64,000 nucleotides of DNA from Actinoplanes sp. DH11 (lineage in GTDB: Bacteria > Actinomycetota > Actinomycetes > Mycobacteriales > Micromonosporaceae): the NCBI RefSeq assembly GCF_020873875.1, contig NZ_JAHWGU010000010.1:62001-126000 (forward strand), given 5' to 3'. Shown piece by piece: positions 17,267-26,911 of this stretch. How positions within the stretch are numbered: the first letter of the stretch is position 1; the number at the start of each line of letters is the position of its first letter. The position numbers were made by a program, and so were the translations under genes. A model generated the notes under the pieces. It searched no databases. It saw only the letters and a list, made by a program, of their open reading frames with translations, and was not told the DNA's origin.

Positions 17267-17908
17267 GTGGTGGATCATCCGGCGGTCGAGGTCAGTGGTC
17301 TTTCGGTCAGCTACGGATCGACGCCGGTGCTGGTGGACGTCGACCTGGTCGTGCCCGCCGGTGCCGGCGTCTGCGTGACCGGCGAGAACGGCATCGGCAA
17401 GTCCACCCTGCTGCGCTGCGTGAGCAGCCTTCAGCAGCCGGACGCCGGCACGATCCGGGTGTTCGGGGGTGAGCCCGGCGACACCCCCGAGTTCTGGCGG
17501 GCCGTGGTCACCACCGTGGAACCGACGACCTGGTACCCCGGCCTCACCGCCCGGGAACACGCCGAACTGGTCTGCCGGGCGCACGGCCAGGATCCGTCCG
17601 TCGTCGACGAGGCCCTGGAACGATTCGGGCTGGCCACGCACGCCGACGCCATCCCGCCGTCGCTCTCCTCCGGTCAGAAACAGCGCCTCACGCTGGCCTT
17701 GGCCCTGGTCCGGCCCAGCTCGCTGCTGATCCTCGACGAGCCGGAGCAGCGCCTCGACCCGGACGGCAGGGCCGCCGTCGCCGAGATGCTCGCCGAGTAC
17801 CTCACCACCGGCGGCGCCCTGTTGATGGCCAGCCACGACGACGTGTTCGCGGCCGCCTCCGGCGCGACCGTGACCACCATGGACGCGCTCGCCCCGGCCG
17901 CGCCGTGA
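17267..17908 (+). CDS. ABC transporter ATP-binding protein
   Basis: 213 residues, GTG start. Walker A GENGIGKST, signature LSSGQKQR, Walker B LLILDEP and the switch His in MASHDD are all present, so it should be an active ATPase. It is a short, single-domain exporter type. The start is preceded by a TACGCT box six bases upstream and no ribosome binding site (leaderless). The next gene, a multi-helix membrane protein, starts within its stop codon, so the two form one transporter. The cargo is unknown. Confidence 0.88.
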   Translation: MVDHPAVEVSGLSVSYGSTPVLVDVDLVVPAGAGVCVTGENGIGKSTLLRCVSSLQQPDAGTIRVFGGEPGDTPEFWRAVVTTVEPTTWYPGLTAREHAELVCRAHGQDPSVVDEALERFGLATHADAIPPSLSSGQKQRLTLALALVRPSSLLILDEPEQRLDPDGRAAVAEMLAEYLTTGGALLMASHDDVFAAASGATVTTMDALAPAAP

Positions 17909-19398
17909 CCGCCACCGTCGCGCTGCGCCCGGTCCGCCGCTGGATCCACGCGCGACAGGCCGCCCACCGGGAACGCGGTGCCGTCCTCACCAACCTCTAC
18001 GTCGGCGCCCTCTCCCTGGCGATCATCGGCGGCGTTCTCCAGCGGCAGCTCACCGCGATCTTCTGGCCGGCCGATCCGGCCCTCTCCGGCGTCGCCGGAC
18101 TGGCCCTCGCCCTGGTCTACGGCGCGCTGCTGCTGCTCGCCCTGCGCCGGCTCGGCCCGGTCGCGCTGAGTCGCCCTGCCACATACTTCCTGCTCACCGC
18201 CCCGGTCAGCCGCCGTGGCCTGCTTCTGCCCGGACTGCGCCTGGCCGCGGTGGCCACCGCTCTGACCGGCGCGGCCGGCGCCGTATCCGTCCTCGGCCAG
18301 GTCGGCACCCGCGACGCGCTGCCCCCGATGACCGTCGCCCTCGGGGCTCTGGCGGCTCTGCTCGTCCTCCTGATCGCCGCGCTGGCGCAGACCGATCGGC
18401 GCGGCGGGACCACGGTCGACCGCCTCGCCTCGCTGGCGCTCGCCATCGGTCTGGCCGGGCTGGTCGCCGATGCGGCCGGGTGGACGCCACCGGCCCTGCC
18501 GGGCCCACCCGCTGCCGCGTCGCTGGTCCTGCTCGCGGGTGCCCTCGCGCTTGTCGTCCTGCTGGGCTTCACCGTGGTGGTACGGGGACTCGCGCGCACA
18601 CCCAACGACCGCGTCCTGGAATCCGCGCAGACCGCCGGCACCCTGTTCGACGCGGCCTTCGGCATGGACCCTTCCTGGGTCACCGACATGGTGGAACGCC
18701 GCTACTGGGCCACCCGCCGGCTCCGCTCCACCCGACCACCGGCACGGCTGCCGCTGCTCACCGGGCAGGACCTGCTGCTGACCGCCCGGCGGCTGCCCCG
18801 GCTGGTCTGGCTGACCGGCGCCACCGCCCTGCCCCTGCTGCTCACCACGTCGCCGCGCTGGCTGCTGGCCGGCGCCCTGCTGGCCGGCGCGCTCACCGCC
18901 GCACGCACCTGCACCGCGACCGTCCAGACCGACGCCGGAAACCCGGTCCTCGCCCGGCTGCTCGGCCTCAGCTCCCGGCAGGCCCTCTACCAGCGGTTCT
19001 GGGTGCCCACCGCGCTCGCCGCCGCCTGGACCACCCTGGCTCTGGCCCTGCTCCAGCTCACCGGCGCGCTCCCGCCCGGCCCGTGGTGGGCGCTCGGCCT
19101 CGCGGTGGCACCCGCGGCCGGCGCAGCAGCGCTCCGGCGCGCGCGTGTCGGGTTCGTCCGCAACGACCTGCTGCCCCTGGAGACCCCGATGGGCACGGTC
19201 TCCACCGGCCCGCTGGTCAACTCGGTGGCCGGGCCCGATCTGCTGCTCCTGGGGCTGCCCATGGTGCTGGCGCTCGCGCAGGGCCAGTCGCTGCCGTGGA
19301 CGTCAGTCCTGCTGCAGGCGGCGGCAGCGGTGCTCGGAGCCCGCGCCTACCTGAACGCGTCGACAGCACCCACCCGGACCGAACTGGCCGCGCGCTGA
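17905..19398 (+). CDS. Multi-spanning membrane protein, probable ABC permease partner
   Basis: 497 residues, GTG start overlapping the ATPase stop by 4 bp. Ten or more hydrophobic segments alternate with short loops rich in Arg and Pro, the first near residues 33-50 and the last near 450-490. There is no recognised motif. Coupling to the upstream ATPase makes it the likely transmembrane half of the exporter. A conserved actinobacterial family of unknown function (possibly DUF6297) fits; I cannot confirm the number. Confidence 0.75.
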   Translation: MTATVALRPVRRWIHARQAAHRERGAVLTNLYVGALSLAIIGGVLQRQLTAIFWPADPALSGVAGLALALVYGALLLLALRRLGPVALSRPATYFLLTAPVSRRGLLLPGLRLAAVATALTGAAGAVSVLGQVGTRDALPPMTVALGALAALLVLLIAALAQTDRRGGTTVDRLASLALAIGLAGLVADAAGWTPPALPGPPAAASLVLLAGALALVVLLGFTVVVRGLARTPNDRVLESAQTAGTLFDAAFGMDPSWVTDMVERRYWATRRLRSTRPPARLPLLTGQDLLLTARRLPRLVWLTGATALPLLLTTSPRWLLAGALLAGALTAARTCTATVQTDAGNPVLARLLGLSSRQALYQRFWVPTALAAAWTTLALALLQLTGALPPGPWWALGLAVAPAAGAAALRRARVGFVRNDLLPLETPMGTVSTGPLVNSVAGPDLLLLGLPMVLALAQGQSLPWTSVLLQAAAAVLGARAYLNASTAPTRTELAAR

Positions 19399-19460
19399 CC
19401 GTCACCCGCGCACGCGGCGCCCGCTGACCCGCGCCCGCGCGGCTGGAGTCGCCGGCGCGG

Positions 19461-20120
19461 TCAGAAGAGCGTCAGCTCGTTGCGCTCCATGCCGCGCAGC
19501 TTGTCGTAGTCGACCACGACGCACCGGATCCCCCGGTCGGTGGCCAGCACCCGGGCCTGCGGCTTGATCTCCTGCGCCGCGAAGATGCCCTTGACCGGGG
19601 CGAGCAGCGGGTCACGGTTCATCAGTTCGAGGTAGCGGGTCAGCTGTTCGACGCCGTCGATCTCACCGCGCCGTTTGACCTCCACGGCGACGGAGCCGCC
19701 CTGGTCGTCCTTGCAGAGCAGGTCGACCGGGCCGATCGCGGTCATGAACTCGCGGCGCACCAGGGTCCAGCCCTCACCGAACGTCTCCGGGTGGGCGGCC
19801 AGCAGCTCCTGCAGGTGCGCTTCCACACCGTCCTTGACGAGACCCGGGTCGACGCCGAGATCGTACGAATAGTCCTGGAAGATTTCCTCCAGGGTGATCC
19901 GCAGTTCCTCCCCGGCCTTGTTCACCACCTTCCAGACGCCCTCCGACTCCTGCAGCTTGCAGGGTGGACTCATCCAGTTGAGCGGCTTGTAGGCACGGTC
20001 GTCGGCGTGGATCGACACCGAGCCGTCGGCCTTCACCATCAGCAGCCGCACGGCGGGCGGGAGGTGGGCGGACAACCGGCCGACGTAGTCGACCGAGCAC
20101 TTCGCGATGACCAGACGCAC
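19461..20120 (-). CDS. nucS: Mismatch-specific endonuclease NucS
   Basis: 219 residues. The N terminus [16 protein letters not shown], then [15 protein letters not shown] and the nuclease core [15 protein letters not shown] match NucS/EndoMS closely. The enzyme cuts both strands at mismatches, works with the sliding clamp and replaces MutS/MutL in most actinobacteria. The frame is open far upstream, but the family N terminus fixes the GTG at 20120. A TACTGT box (20127-20132) lies six bases before it, so the mRNA is probably leaderless. This gene supports assignment of the host to Actinobacteria. Confidence 0.93.
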   Translation of the reverse strand: MRLVIAKCSVDYVGRLSAHLPPAVRLLMVKADGSVSIHADDRAYKPLNWMSPPCKLQESEGVWKVVNKAGEELRITLEEIFQDYSYDLGVDPGLVKDGVEAHLQELLAAHPETFGEGWTLVRREFMTAIGPVDLLCKDDQGGSVAVEVKRRGEIDGVEQLTRYLELMNRDPLLAPVKGIFAAQEIKPQARVLATDRGIRCVVVDYDKLRGMERNELTLF

Positions 20121-20222
20121 CGCACGACAGTAGCCGACGCCCGGACCACCCGGCCGGACAGGGAACCCGGCGGCGAGGCGCACCGCCGGGCGCGACGAGC
20201 GCGCTGATGCCATGCTGGACGC

Positions 20223-20837
20223 GTGTTCGAAGTATTGACCGGCACCGGGCTCGCGGCATCCGCCGGCCTCAATGCCTACATCCCGCTGCTGACCATGGGG
20301 CTGCTGGCCCGGTTCACCACGGCGATCGACCTGCCCGCGGGCTGGGCCTGGCTGTCGAACGGCTGGACGCTGACGATCCTGGCGATCCTGCTGGCGATCG
20401 AGGTGGTGGCCGACAAGGTGCCGGTCGTCGACCACTTCAACGACGTGGTGCAGACGTTCGTGCGGCCGACGGCGGGTGGTCTGGCGTTCGGTGCGGGTTC
20501 GACGTCGGAGACGGTCACGGTGGCCGACCCGGGCTCGTTCTTCAGTTCGCACCAGTGGGTGCCGATCGTGGCCGGTGCGGTGATCGCGCTCGGCGTGCAC
20601 GGGGTCAAGGCCGCGAGCCGGCCGGTGGTGAACGCGACGACGGCCGGGGTGGGCGCGCCGGTGGCGAGCACCGCGGAGGACGTGAGCAGCGTCGTGATGT
20701 CGATCCTGGCGATCGTGCTGCCGATCCTGGTGCTGATCGGCCTGGCAGTGATGCTGTGTGCCGGGTTCTGGGTGTTCCGGCGGCGCCGGCAGCGGCGCCG
20801 GACTGCGGGTGTCGACACCCGGCGACTCTCTGTTTGA
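20223..20837 (+). CDS. DUF4126-family membrane protein
   Basis: 204 residues, GTG start. It opens with [17 protein letters not shown], typical of DUF4126, followed by about five hydrophobic helices, a short acidic loop carrying a [11 protein letters not shown] segment, and a basic C-terminal tail (FRRRRQRRR). The function of the family is not known. The next gene begins at or 8 bp after its stop and is probably co-transcribed. Confidence 0.75.
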   Translation: MFEVLTGTGLAASAGLNAYIPLLTMGLLARFTTAIDLPAGWAWLSNGWTLTILAILLAIEVVADKVPVVDHFNDVVQTFVRPTAGGLAFGAGSTSETVTVADPGSFFSSHQWVPIVAGAVIALGVHGVKAASRPVVNATTAGVGAPVASTAEDVSSVVMSILAIVLPILVLIGLAVMLCAGFWVFRRRRQRRRTAGVDTRRLSV

Positions 20838-20845
20838 CTGCTCGG

Positions 20846-22153
20846 GTGCCCGCTCTCGCCGTTCCCGCGTTCACGCTCGCCGCGTGGCTGGCCTGTTATC
20901 TGATCGGCCGGGATCCACGTCGGACGGTGCTGCGGTGGGCATCGGCGGCGCTCTGGGCGTACGCCGTCGGGGTGGTGCTGTGGACCGTCGCGCCCGGTGG
21001 CGCGCTCGCCCAGATCTGGTTGTGCGTGCCGGCGCTGGGGTGGGCGGGCGCGGTGGTGTCGCTGCTGCCGCTGACGCCGCCGGAGCGCCGCCCGGTCGAT
21101 CGAGGCGCGCTTGTCCTCGGCGTGTTGTTCCTGGTCATGGTGATCGCGTTGCCGCCGGTGGGCCGGCTGGTGGCACTGACCCCGCTGGCCGGGGCGCTGA
21201 CGCTGCTGTGGCGGCTGCGCGGGCAGGTGCTGCCGCTGCGGCTGCCGCTGGCGATGACGGTTCTGGCGGGGCTCTACGCGGCGGGGCTGGCTCTGCTGCT
21301 GGTCACGGAGAGCGTTGTCGCGATTCCGGCGCTCGGGGTGAACCTGCTGGCCGCCGGCTACCTGGTGGCCGTGGCGCACGCGGTGGAGACCGGTGAGCGG
21401 CTGCGGCCGGACCTGCGCCGTTCGGTGACCGGCGCGATCGCGGTGACCGTGCTGGCCGGGGTGCCGGTGGGGACGACCATGCTGCTGACGCGCGGCGACG
21501 AGGTGGTGGCCGTCCTGCAGTTCCTGATCCTGGCGGTGGCGGCGGCCGCGGCGGGGCTGGGCAGCCGGATCCGCCGCCTGCTGGACCGGGTGGCGCTTAC
21601 CGACGAGGGCCCGTTGCGTACGGATCGGGCCGCCCTCTTCTCCAACGCGGACGCGCTGTTGCGGCGCCGGGAGCGGCGGCGGCTGGAGGGCATCGGCGAG
21701 CCGGAGTTTCTGCGGCTGACCCGGCGCGCGCTCGCCGACTTCGGTGACCTGGACCGGCTGACCCGGAGCCCGCTGACGGATCTGCCGGTGGTGGAGCGGC
21801 GACTGGCCGGGCGGGAGGATCAGCCGCGGGCGCGGGCCCGGGAGTTGCGGGCGGTGCTGCGGGAGTGTGTGTCGGCGTTGCGGCCGGCGGGTCCGTTCGG
21901 GACGACCGAGGAGTGGCGCCACTACAACGCGCTCCAGTTCTGCTGCGTGCTCGGGATCGATCCGTACGCGCGACGCCCGCGCACGGACGGCATGAGCCGC
22001 GAGGCGCGCCTGGCGGCGGACTGGTTCCGGCGGTACGTGCCGCGTGACGTCACCCGTCAATGGCAGCAGGAAGGGGCCATGATCGTCGCCGGCCGGCTGT
22101 GGGACGAACTGAGCGGCCGTCCGCTGCCCGAGATGACGACACGCAACGGTTGA
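20846..22153 (+). CDS. Membrane protein of unknown function with cytoplasmic C-terminal domain
   Basis: About 435 residues from GTG 20846 (439 from a TTG at 20834 that overlaps the upstream stop). The N-terminal 240 residues hold eight or nine hydrophobic helices with short loops. The C-terminal 190 residues are soluble, Arg/Leu-rich and helical, with segments such as [19 protein letters not shown] and [17 protein letters not shown] do not recognise the family. The build (membrane sensor plus helical cytoplasmic domain) could suit a signalling or anchoring role, but no catalytic motif is visible. It lies between a DUF4126 gene and an FtsK-like ATPase. Confidence 0.7.
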   Translation: MPALAVPAFTLAAWLACYLIGRDPRRTVLRWASAALWAYAVGVVLWTVAPGGALAQIWLCVPALGWAGAVVSLLPLTPPERRPVDRGALVLGVLFLVMVIALPPVGRLVALTPLAGALTLLWRLRGQVLPLRLPLAMTVLAGLYAAGLALLLVTESVVAIPALGVNLLAAGYLVAVAHAVETGERLRPDLRRSVTGAIAVTVLAGVPVGTTMLLTRGDEVVAVLQFLILAVAAAAAGLGSRIRRLLDRVALTDEGPLRTDRAALFSNADALLRRRERRRLEGIGEPEFLRLTRRALADFGDLDRLTRSPLTDLPVVERRLAGREDQPRARARELRAVLRECVSALRPAGPFGTTEEWRHYNALQFCCVLGIDPYARRPRTDGMSREARLAADWFRRYVPRDVTRQWQQEGAMIVAGRLWDELSGRPLPEMTTRNG

Positions 22154-22209
22154 CCCCCAATTCGGGCGTATATGGCTAAACTCCCCCAACATGGACTCCG
22201 GGGGTGCGC

Positions 22210-24759
22210 GTGGGTAGTCACCGCAACGCGTTGGTCGCCGCCGTCCGGCAGGACCTCGCCGAAGCTCGAGGCACCGCACGGGCGGTGCTCGCCGCGGCCG
22301 AATCGGCACGAGGCGAGGCCCAGCACCGCAAACGGATGGTGCGGGAGGCGTACGCCACCTGCCTCAACCAGCTGGCGGCGGCACGCGAGGACACACGCGA
22401 CGACATCCAGCGCCGGTACCGCAGCGAAGCCGTCCGGCTCGCCGGGCACCTGCGCGGACTGGCCACGGTCACCGCCACCGGCGCGGCCGGCGCACCGTGG
22501 CGGGTGTGGGCGCCGAGCGAACCCGAACCCGGCGGCCGGCCCGGCCTGCTGCGGATCGGCACGATCGCGTTCGACGAGACCGCCGCCCTGCCCGGGCTGG
22601 TCCCGCTGCTCGACGCGGCCCACCTGCACCTGAGCGGGCCGAGCGCGGTCCTCGACCAGGTGATCACCGGCCTGCTGCTGCGCGCGCTCGGCAGCACCCG
22701 GCCCGGCGACGTGCGGCTCACCGTCTACGACCCGGAACAGCTGGGCGGCACTCTCGCGCCGTTCGCGCCGCTGAGCCCGGCACTCGTCGGGCCCGGTGCG
22801 CTCGGGTCCCTGCTGGACGACCTGGTCGAGCACATCTGCCGGATCAACGAGACGCCCGGTCCGCGTACCGAGCCGTGGCGACTCGTCGTCCTGCTCGCCG
22901 ACCGGGCCACCGCCGCCGAGATGACGCCGGCACAGCGGGCCCAGCTCGACCGGATCGTGCGTACCGGGGTGGCCTGCGGCGTGCACCTGGTGGTGCGCGG
23001 CCTCGAACTCGAGGACCACCCCAGCGTCGAGCGGATCGTGGTGCACGACCAGGCCGCGTTCTGCGACTCGCTCGGCCGGCTGGAGATCAAACTGGATCCG
23101 CCGCCGCCCGCCGACCGGGTCACCGCGTTCTGCCGAAGCGCCGCCGAACGGATGCGGGCCGGGCCGGCGCCCGCCCGGCTCAGCGACCTGGAACCGCCCC
23201 GGTTCTGGGCCGAGTCGTCGCTGACCGGCCTGACCGCGCCCATCGGGGACGGCACCGACGGCACGCTCATCGAGGTGCCGCTCGGCGACGACCTGCCGCA
23301 CGCCCTGATCGGCGGACCCGCCGGCTCCGGCCGGACCAACCTGCTGCACGTCTGGCTGGGGTCGCTCGCCACCCGGTACGGCCCCGAAGAACTCGCCCTC
23401 TACCTGCTGGACTTCGCGGCCGGGATGTCGTTCGCCAGGTACGCCGCCGGCTCCCGCGACCCCAGCTGGCTCCCCCAGGTGCGCCTCGCCGGCATCAACA
23501 TCGACTCCGACCGGGAGTTCGGGCTCGCCACCCTGCGCCACCTCGGCGACGAACTGCGGACCCGGTCGCAGGCCGCGAAACGGCACGGCGCCGACACCCT
23601 GGCCGGGCTCCGGACCGCCGACCCCGGCGGGTACTGGCCCCGGATCGTGGCCGTCGTCGACGAGTTCCCGGCCATGCTGACCGGCCGGGACGCGTCCGCC
23701 GAGGAAGCCCTGCACCTGCTCGAAGACCTGGCCCGGCGCGGCGGCTCGCACGGCATCCACCTGATCCTGGCCGCCACCGACCTGGCCGGCTACCGCCCGC
23801 TGCTCGCCCACCTGCCGCTGCGGATCGCGCTGCCCAAAGCCCGCCGCGTCCTGGCCGACGACAACCTCGGCGCCGCGGTCATCCCGCGCTACCACGCCGT
23901 GGTGAACACCGACTCCGGCCAGTCCGGCGCCAACCGCATCGTCCGGCTGCCCGACGCCGGCGACCGGACCGTGTGGCGGACCCTGCAACGCCGGCTCTGG
24001 CGGTCCCGGCCCGTCGGCTGTGAGGAACCGCGGCTGTTCAACGGGACAGCGGTGCCGCGGCTGCCCGCCGGCTACCGGCCGGCCGGGCGGATGCCGTCCG
24101 CGGACGCGCCGGTCGGGTCGTCGCCGGGCGCGGTGCTCGGCGAACGGATCGACGTGGCGGCCCAGCCGGCCCGGCTGCGGCTCGGCCGGATGCCGGGACG
24201 GAACCTGGCCGTGCTCGGCGCCCGCACCGACGAGGCGGGAGACGTGCTCGCCGCGGCCGCCCTGTCGCTCGCCGCGCAGGGCCCGGCCCAGTTCAGCGTG
24301 ATCTGCCTGGTGCCTGAGGCCGAACGGGCGGCGGCCCGGCTGGTCGCCGAACTGCCGGCGGCCGGGTGGTACGACTCCGCGGACGTCACCTTCGACCTGC
24401 CCGGTTCGGACGTGCCGCACTACGTGATCGGGTACGCGCTTGACGCTGCCGGACCCGTACACCGGCCGGCGCTGCGTGCCCTGCTCGACGACGGTCCGGA
24501 ACGGCGCATCCACGTGCTCGGCTGGTGGCGCACCGTGCCCCGGCTCCGCGACGACCTCGGCGGGATGGGCGCCGGATTCGACGCCATCGGCGCGTGGGTG
24601 GCCCTCGACGTGCCCGGCGCCGACCTGGCCCCGCTCTACCCGCAACCCGGCGGCCCGCTCTGGCACCCGCGGCCGCGGCGGGCGCTCTTCTTCGACCGCT
24701 CGGTCCACCGCACGCCCGAAGTGATCATCCCGTACGAGGTGAACAGTGACCACACGTGA
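22210..24759 (+). CDS. FtsK/SpoIIIE-like ATPase with N-terminal coiled coil and degenerate second domain
   Basis: About 849 residues; GTG 22210 has GGGGG six bases upstream, and GTG 22204 is the alternative. Residues 5-85 are a charged coiled coil with no membrane helix. The main ATPase domain has Walker A GGPAGSGRT (near 367), LYLLDFAAGMSF and Walker B IVAVVDEF (near 480), the order seen in FtsK/SpoIIIE/EssC proteins. A second domain after about residue 660 keeps the fold but its P-loop reads GARTDEAGD, so it should not bind ATP well. It lacks FtsK's transmembrane and gamma domains. The next gene, a membrane protein starting inside its last codons, may supply the anchor. Substrate (DNA or protein) unknown. 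Confidence 0.8.
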   Translation: MGSHRNALVAAVRQDLAEARGTARAVLAAAESARGEAQHRKRMVREAYATCLNQLAAAREDTRDDIQRRYRSEAVRLAGHLRGLATVTATGAAGAPWRVWAPSEPEPGGRPGLLRIGTIAFDETAALPGLVPLLDAAHLHLSGPSAVLDQVITGLLLRALGSTRPGDVRLTVYDPEQLGGTLAPFAPLSPALVGPGALGSLLDDLVEHICRINETPGPRTEPWRLVVLLADRATAAEMTPAQRAQLDRIVRTGVACGVHLVVRGLELEDHPSVERIVVHDQAAFCDSLGRLEIKLDPPPPADRVTAFCRSAAERMRAGPAPARLSDLEPPRFWAESSLTGLTAPIGDGTDGTLIEVPLGDDLPHALIGGPAGSGRTNLLHVWLGSLATRYGPEELALYLLDFAAGMSFARYAAGSRDPSWLPQVRLAGINIDSDREFGLATLRHLGDELRTRSQAAKRHGADTLAGLRTADPGGYWPRIVAVVDEFPAMLTGRDASAEEALHLLEDLARRGGSHGIHLILAATDLAGYRPLLAHLPLRIALPKARRVLADDNLGAAVIPRYHAVVNTDSGQSGANRIVRLPDAGDRTVWRTLQRRLWRSRPVGCEEPRLFNGTAVPRLPAGYRPAGRMPSADAPVGSSPGAVLGERIDVAAQPARLRLGRMPGRNLAVLGARTDEAGDVLAAAALSLAAQGPAQFSVICLVPEAERAAARLVAELPAAGWYDSADVTFDLPGSDVPHYVIGYALDAAGPVHRPALRALLDDGPERRIHVLGWWRTVPRLRDDLGGMGAGFDAIGAWVALDVPGADLAPLYPQPGGPLWHPRPRRALFFDRSVHRTPEVIIPYEVNSDHT

Positions 24760-25513
24760 CCGGCAACCTCTGGGCCGCGACTACCAGCTGATGGTGAGCG
24801 CCCTCGCCGACGTGACCCGGCGGCGCGACAACGAACTGGACGACGCGGAACAGGCCTACCAGGACACCGCGGCCCGGGCCGCCGGCGAACTGGCCCGGGC
24901 CGAGCACGACGCGCTCACCGCCGACCGCTGGGCGGGTGCGGCAGCCGCCCAAGTGCTCGACGTGGACCGGGAGGCGGCCCGGCTCTGGGATCAGCTGCGC
25001 CGGGCGCGCGGGCTGCGGGTACGCGCCCTCGGCGAAGTGCCGGAGCCGGCCTCCATCGAGGCGATGCCGCGGGTCGCCCTGCAACGCCGGCCGGAACCGG
25101 CACCGAACGGCCCGGACGACACGGTGGTCCTGACCCCGGGCCGGCAGTCGCCGCAGGTGCTGCTGGCGCGCGCCGCCGACCGGATCGACGTCACCGCCCG
25201 GCCGGGACGCCACCCGAGGCGCTGGATGCTGCCGCTGCTGCCACTGGTGGGCGCGCTGTGTGCGGCGCTCGCCGCACTGGTGGCCGCAGGCCTGGTGACC
25301 TTCGGGGGTACCGGCGTGTGGGGCGGCGTGGCCATCCGCGGAATGGGATGGCTGGGATTCCTGGTGGCGCCGTCCACCGGGGTGCCGGTCGCGGCCTGGC
25401 TCGCGCATCGGCGGCTGCACGCCCGGCTGGAGATCGGCGGGATCGGCCTGACCCTGCTCGGCGGCATGGTGGCCGCGACGGCGATCTCGCTGGCGTTCGC
25501 CGCCCAGCGCTGA
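24746..25513 (+). CDS. Coiled-coil membrane protein, partner of the FtsK-like ATPase
   Basis: 255 residues. GTG start overlaps the ATPase gene by 14 bp, so production is coupled. Residues 1-100 form a charged helical/coiled-coil region rich in Ala, Asp and Arg, like the N terminus of the ATPase; residues 100-150 are a Pro-rich linker; two or three hydrophobic segments follow (about 155-180, 190-215, 225-250). The likely role is membrane attachment of the ATPase through coiled-coil pairing. No known family recognised. Confidence 0.65.
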   Translation: MTTRDRQPLGRDYQLMVSALADVTRRRDNELDDAEQAYQDTAARAAGELARAEHDALTADRWAGAAAAQVLDVDREAARLWDQLRRARGLRVRALGEVPEPASIEAMPRVALQRRPEPAPNGPDDTVVLTPGRQSPQVLLARAADRIDVTARPGRHPRRWMLPLLPLVGALCAALAALVAAGLVTFGGTGVWGGVAIRGMGWLGFLVAPSTGVPVAAWLAHRRLHARLEIGGIGLTLLGGMVAATAISLAFAAQR

Positions 25514-25545
25514 ACGGCCGCGCGGACAGGCCGGCGCGGCCGTTC
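25512..25545. terminator. Bidirectional hairpin terminator
   Basis: A perfect 12-bp stem (GAACGGCCGCGC and its complement) around a 10-base loop, between two convergent genes. No U-run. Its left arm starts inside the upstream stop codon. Confidence 0.7.
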
Positions 25546-25566
25546 GCCGCACCGGCGCGCCCGGCT

Positions 25567-26415
25567 CTAGTACGTGTAGAAGCCCTTGCCGGTCTTGCGG
25601 CCCAGGTCGCCCGCGGTGACCATGCGCTGCAGCAGCTCCGGCGGGAAGAACTTCTCGTCGGCCGTGTCGCGGTAGATGTTGCCGGCCGCGTTCAGCATCA
25701 CGTCGAGGCCGGTCAGGTCGACGGTGGCGAGCGGACCCATGGCGTGACCGAAGCCCAGCTTCATCACCGTGTCCAAATCCTCCGCGCTGACCACGCCCGA
25801 CTCGACCAGCTTGATGGCCTCGACCAGGATGGCGGAGAAAAGGCGGTTCGAGACGAAGCCGGCCACGTCGCGCTTGACCTCGACGCAGGTCTTGCCGACA
25901 CCCTCGGCGTAGGAGCGGGCGGCGGCCAGGGTCTCGTCGGAGGTCTGGTAACCGCGGACCAGCTCGACCAGCTTCATCATCGGGACCGGCGAGAAGAAGT
26001 GGATGCCGACGACCGACTCGGGGCGTTCGGTGACCGTGGCGATCTGGGTGATCGGGATGGCCGACGTGTTGGTGCCGAGGACCGCACCCGCCTTGCAGAT
26101 CTTGTCGAGCTGCTTGAAGACGTCGTGCTTCGCCTCGATCTTCTCGAAGATCGCCTCGACCACGACGTCGGCCTCGGCCACGGCGTCCAGATCGGTGGTG
26201 GTGGTGATCCGGGAAAGGGTGGCGTCGACGTCCGACTCGGCGATCCGGCCCTTGACCGCGAACCGGGTCAGGGACTCCTCGATCGCGGCCATGCCGCGGT
26301 TGAGTGAGGCGTCGTTGACGTCCCGCATGGTGACCTGCCAGCCGGCCTGCGCCGAGACCTGGGCGATGCCGGAACCCATCAAACCGGAACCGATGACCGC
26401 GAGGCGACCCGCCAT
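25567..26415 (-). CDS. 3-hydroxybutyryl-CoA dehydrogenase
   Basis: 282 residues. Rossmann motif GSGLMGSGIA at 8-17, catalytic His in HFFSPVPMMKLVE, Glu partner earlier in EAIFE, Asn in TNTSAIPIT, and the C-terminal dimer domain ending KTGKGFYTY. It reduces acetoacetyl-CoA to 3-hydroxybutyryl-CoA or the reverse, in fatty-acid breakdown, polyhydroxybutyrate or ethylmalonyl-type routes. The start is fixed by AAGGAG six bases before ATG 26415; an in-frame upstream start at 26448 is less likely. It pairs functionally with the thiolase at 8-9 kb, though far apart. Confidence 0.9.
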   Translation of the reverse strand: MAGRLAVIGSGLMGSGIAQVSAQAGWQVTMRDVNDASLNRGMAAIEESLTRFAVKGRIAESDVDATLSRITTTTDLDAVAEADVVVEAIFEKIEAKHDVFKQLDKICKAGAVLGTNTSAIPITQIATVTERPESVVGIHFFSPVPMMKLVELVRGYQTSDETLAAARSYAEGVGKTCVEVKRDVAGFVSNRLFSAILVEAIKLVESGVVSAEDLDTVMKLGFGHAMGPLATVDLTGLDVMLNAAGNIYRDTADEKFFPPELLQRMVTAGDLGRKTGKGFYTY

Positions 26416-26540
26416 GTTCCACTCCTTCGTCCGCGAACGTTGACCCACCCTAACCGGGCTACTTAACGGAGATTCAGCACGGCCTCCCCGATCGGGGCAA
26501 ACCCCGGGAAAACCGCGGTCGGCGATGCCAGACTGTGCCC

Positions 26541-26891
26541 ATGGCCACGAGCGACGGCTGGTACCTCATCGGCCCGTTGATCGCCGTCGGTCTGGTCGGC
26601 TTTCTCGGCGCCGTCTTCTGGCGCATGGGTCTGCAACCCACCGGTACGCCCGGCGGGGAACCGGCGCGGGACGGGTACCCGGACGGCCTCGCGATCTTCG
26701 GCGATCGCGAGGACTACGGTCTGCTCTGGCCTGCGGCCGTCACGGAGGACCCCGAGGTGGCCGACGAGATCAGGCGGCTGCTCGCCGATGCGGGCATCCG
26801 AGCGACAAGTGCGACCCGCCGCGACGGACGCGTCGTCGTCCTCGTCTTCGCCGAGGAGGTGGAGGAGGCGCGGCGCCTGGCGCAGTCCTAG
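26541..26891 (+). CDS. Small single-pass membrane protein
   Basis: 116 residues (an upstream GTG at 26535 would add two). One hydrophobic helix at about 6-28 is followed by a soluble domain with an EDYGLLWPAAV segment and a ferredoxin-like pattern (DEIRRLLADAGI ... RVVVLVFAEEVEEARRLA). The function is unknown. It resembles small actinobacterial proteins with a tandem signal-anchor and SPOR-like or DUF2007-like fold, but this is a guess. It is convergent with murA. Confidence 0.6.
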   Translation: MATSDGWYLIGPLIAVGLVGFLGAVFWRMGLQPTGTPGGEPARDGYPDGLAIFGDREDYGLLWPAAVTEDPEVADEIRRLLADAGIRATSATRRDGRVVVLVFAEEVEEARRLAQS

Positions 26892-26911
26892 AGCTCTCAA
26901 GCCTGGAGCTC

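Noticed and set aside
22057..24753. 898-codon open frame on the minus strand
   Set aside because: Mirror frame of the FtsK-like gene in GC-rich DNA. Its translation is Gly/Val/His/Asp-rich without any fold motif, while the plus strand has Walker motifs.
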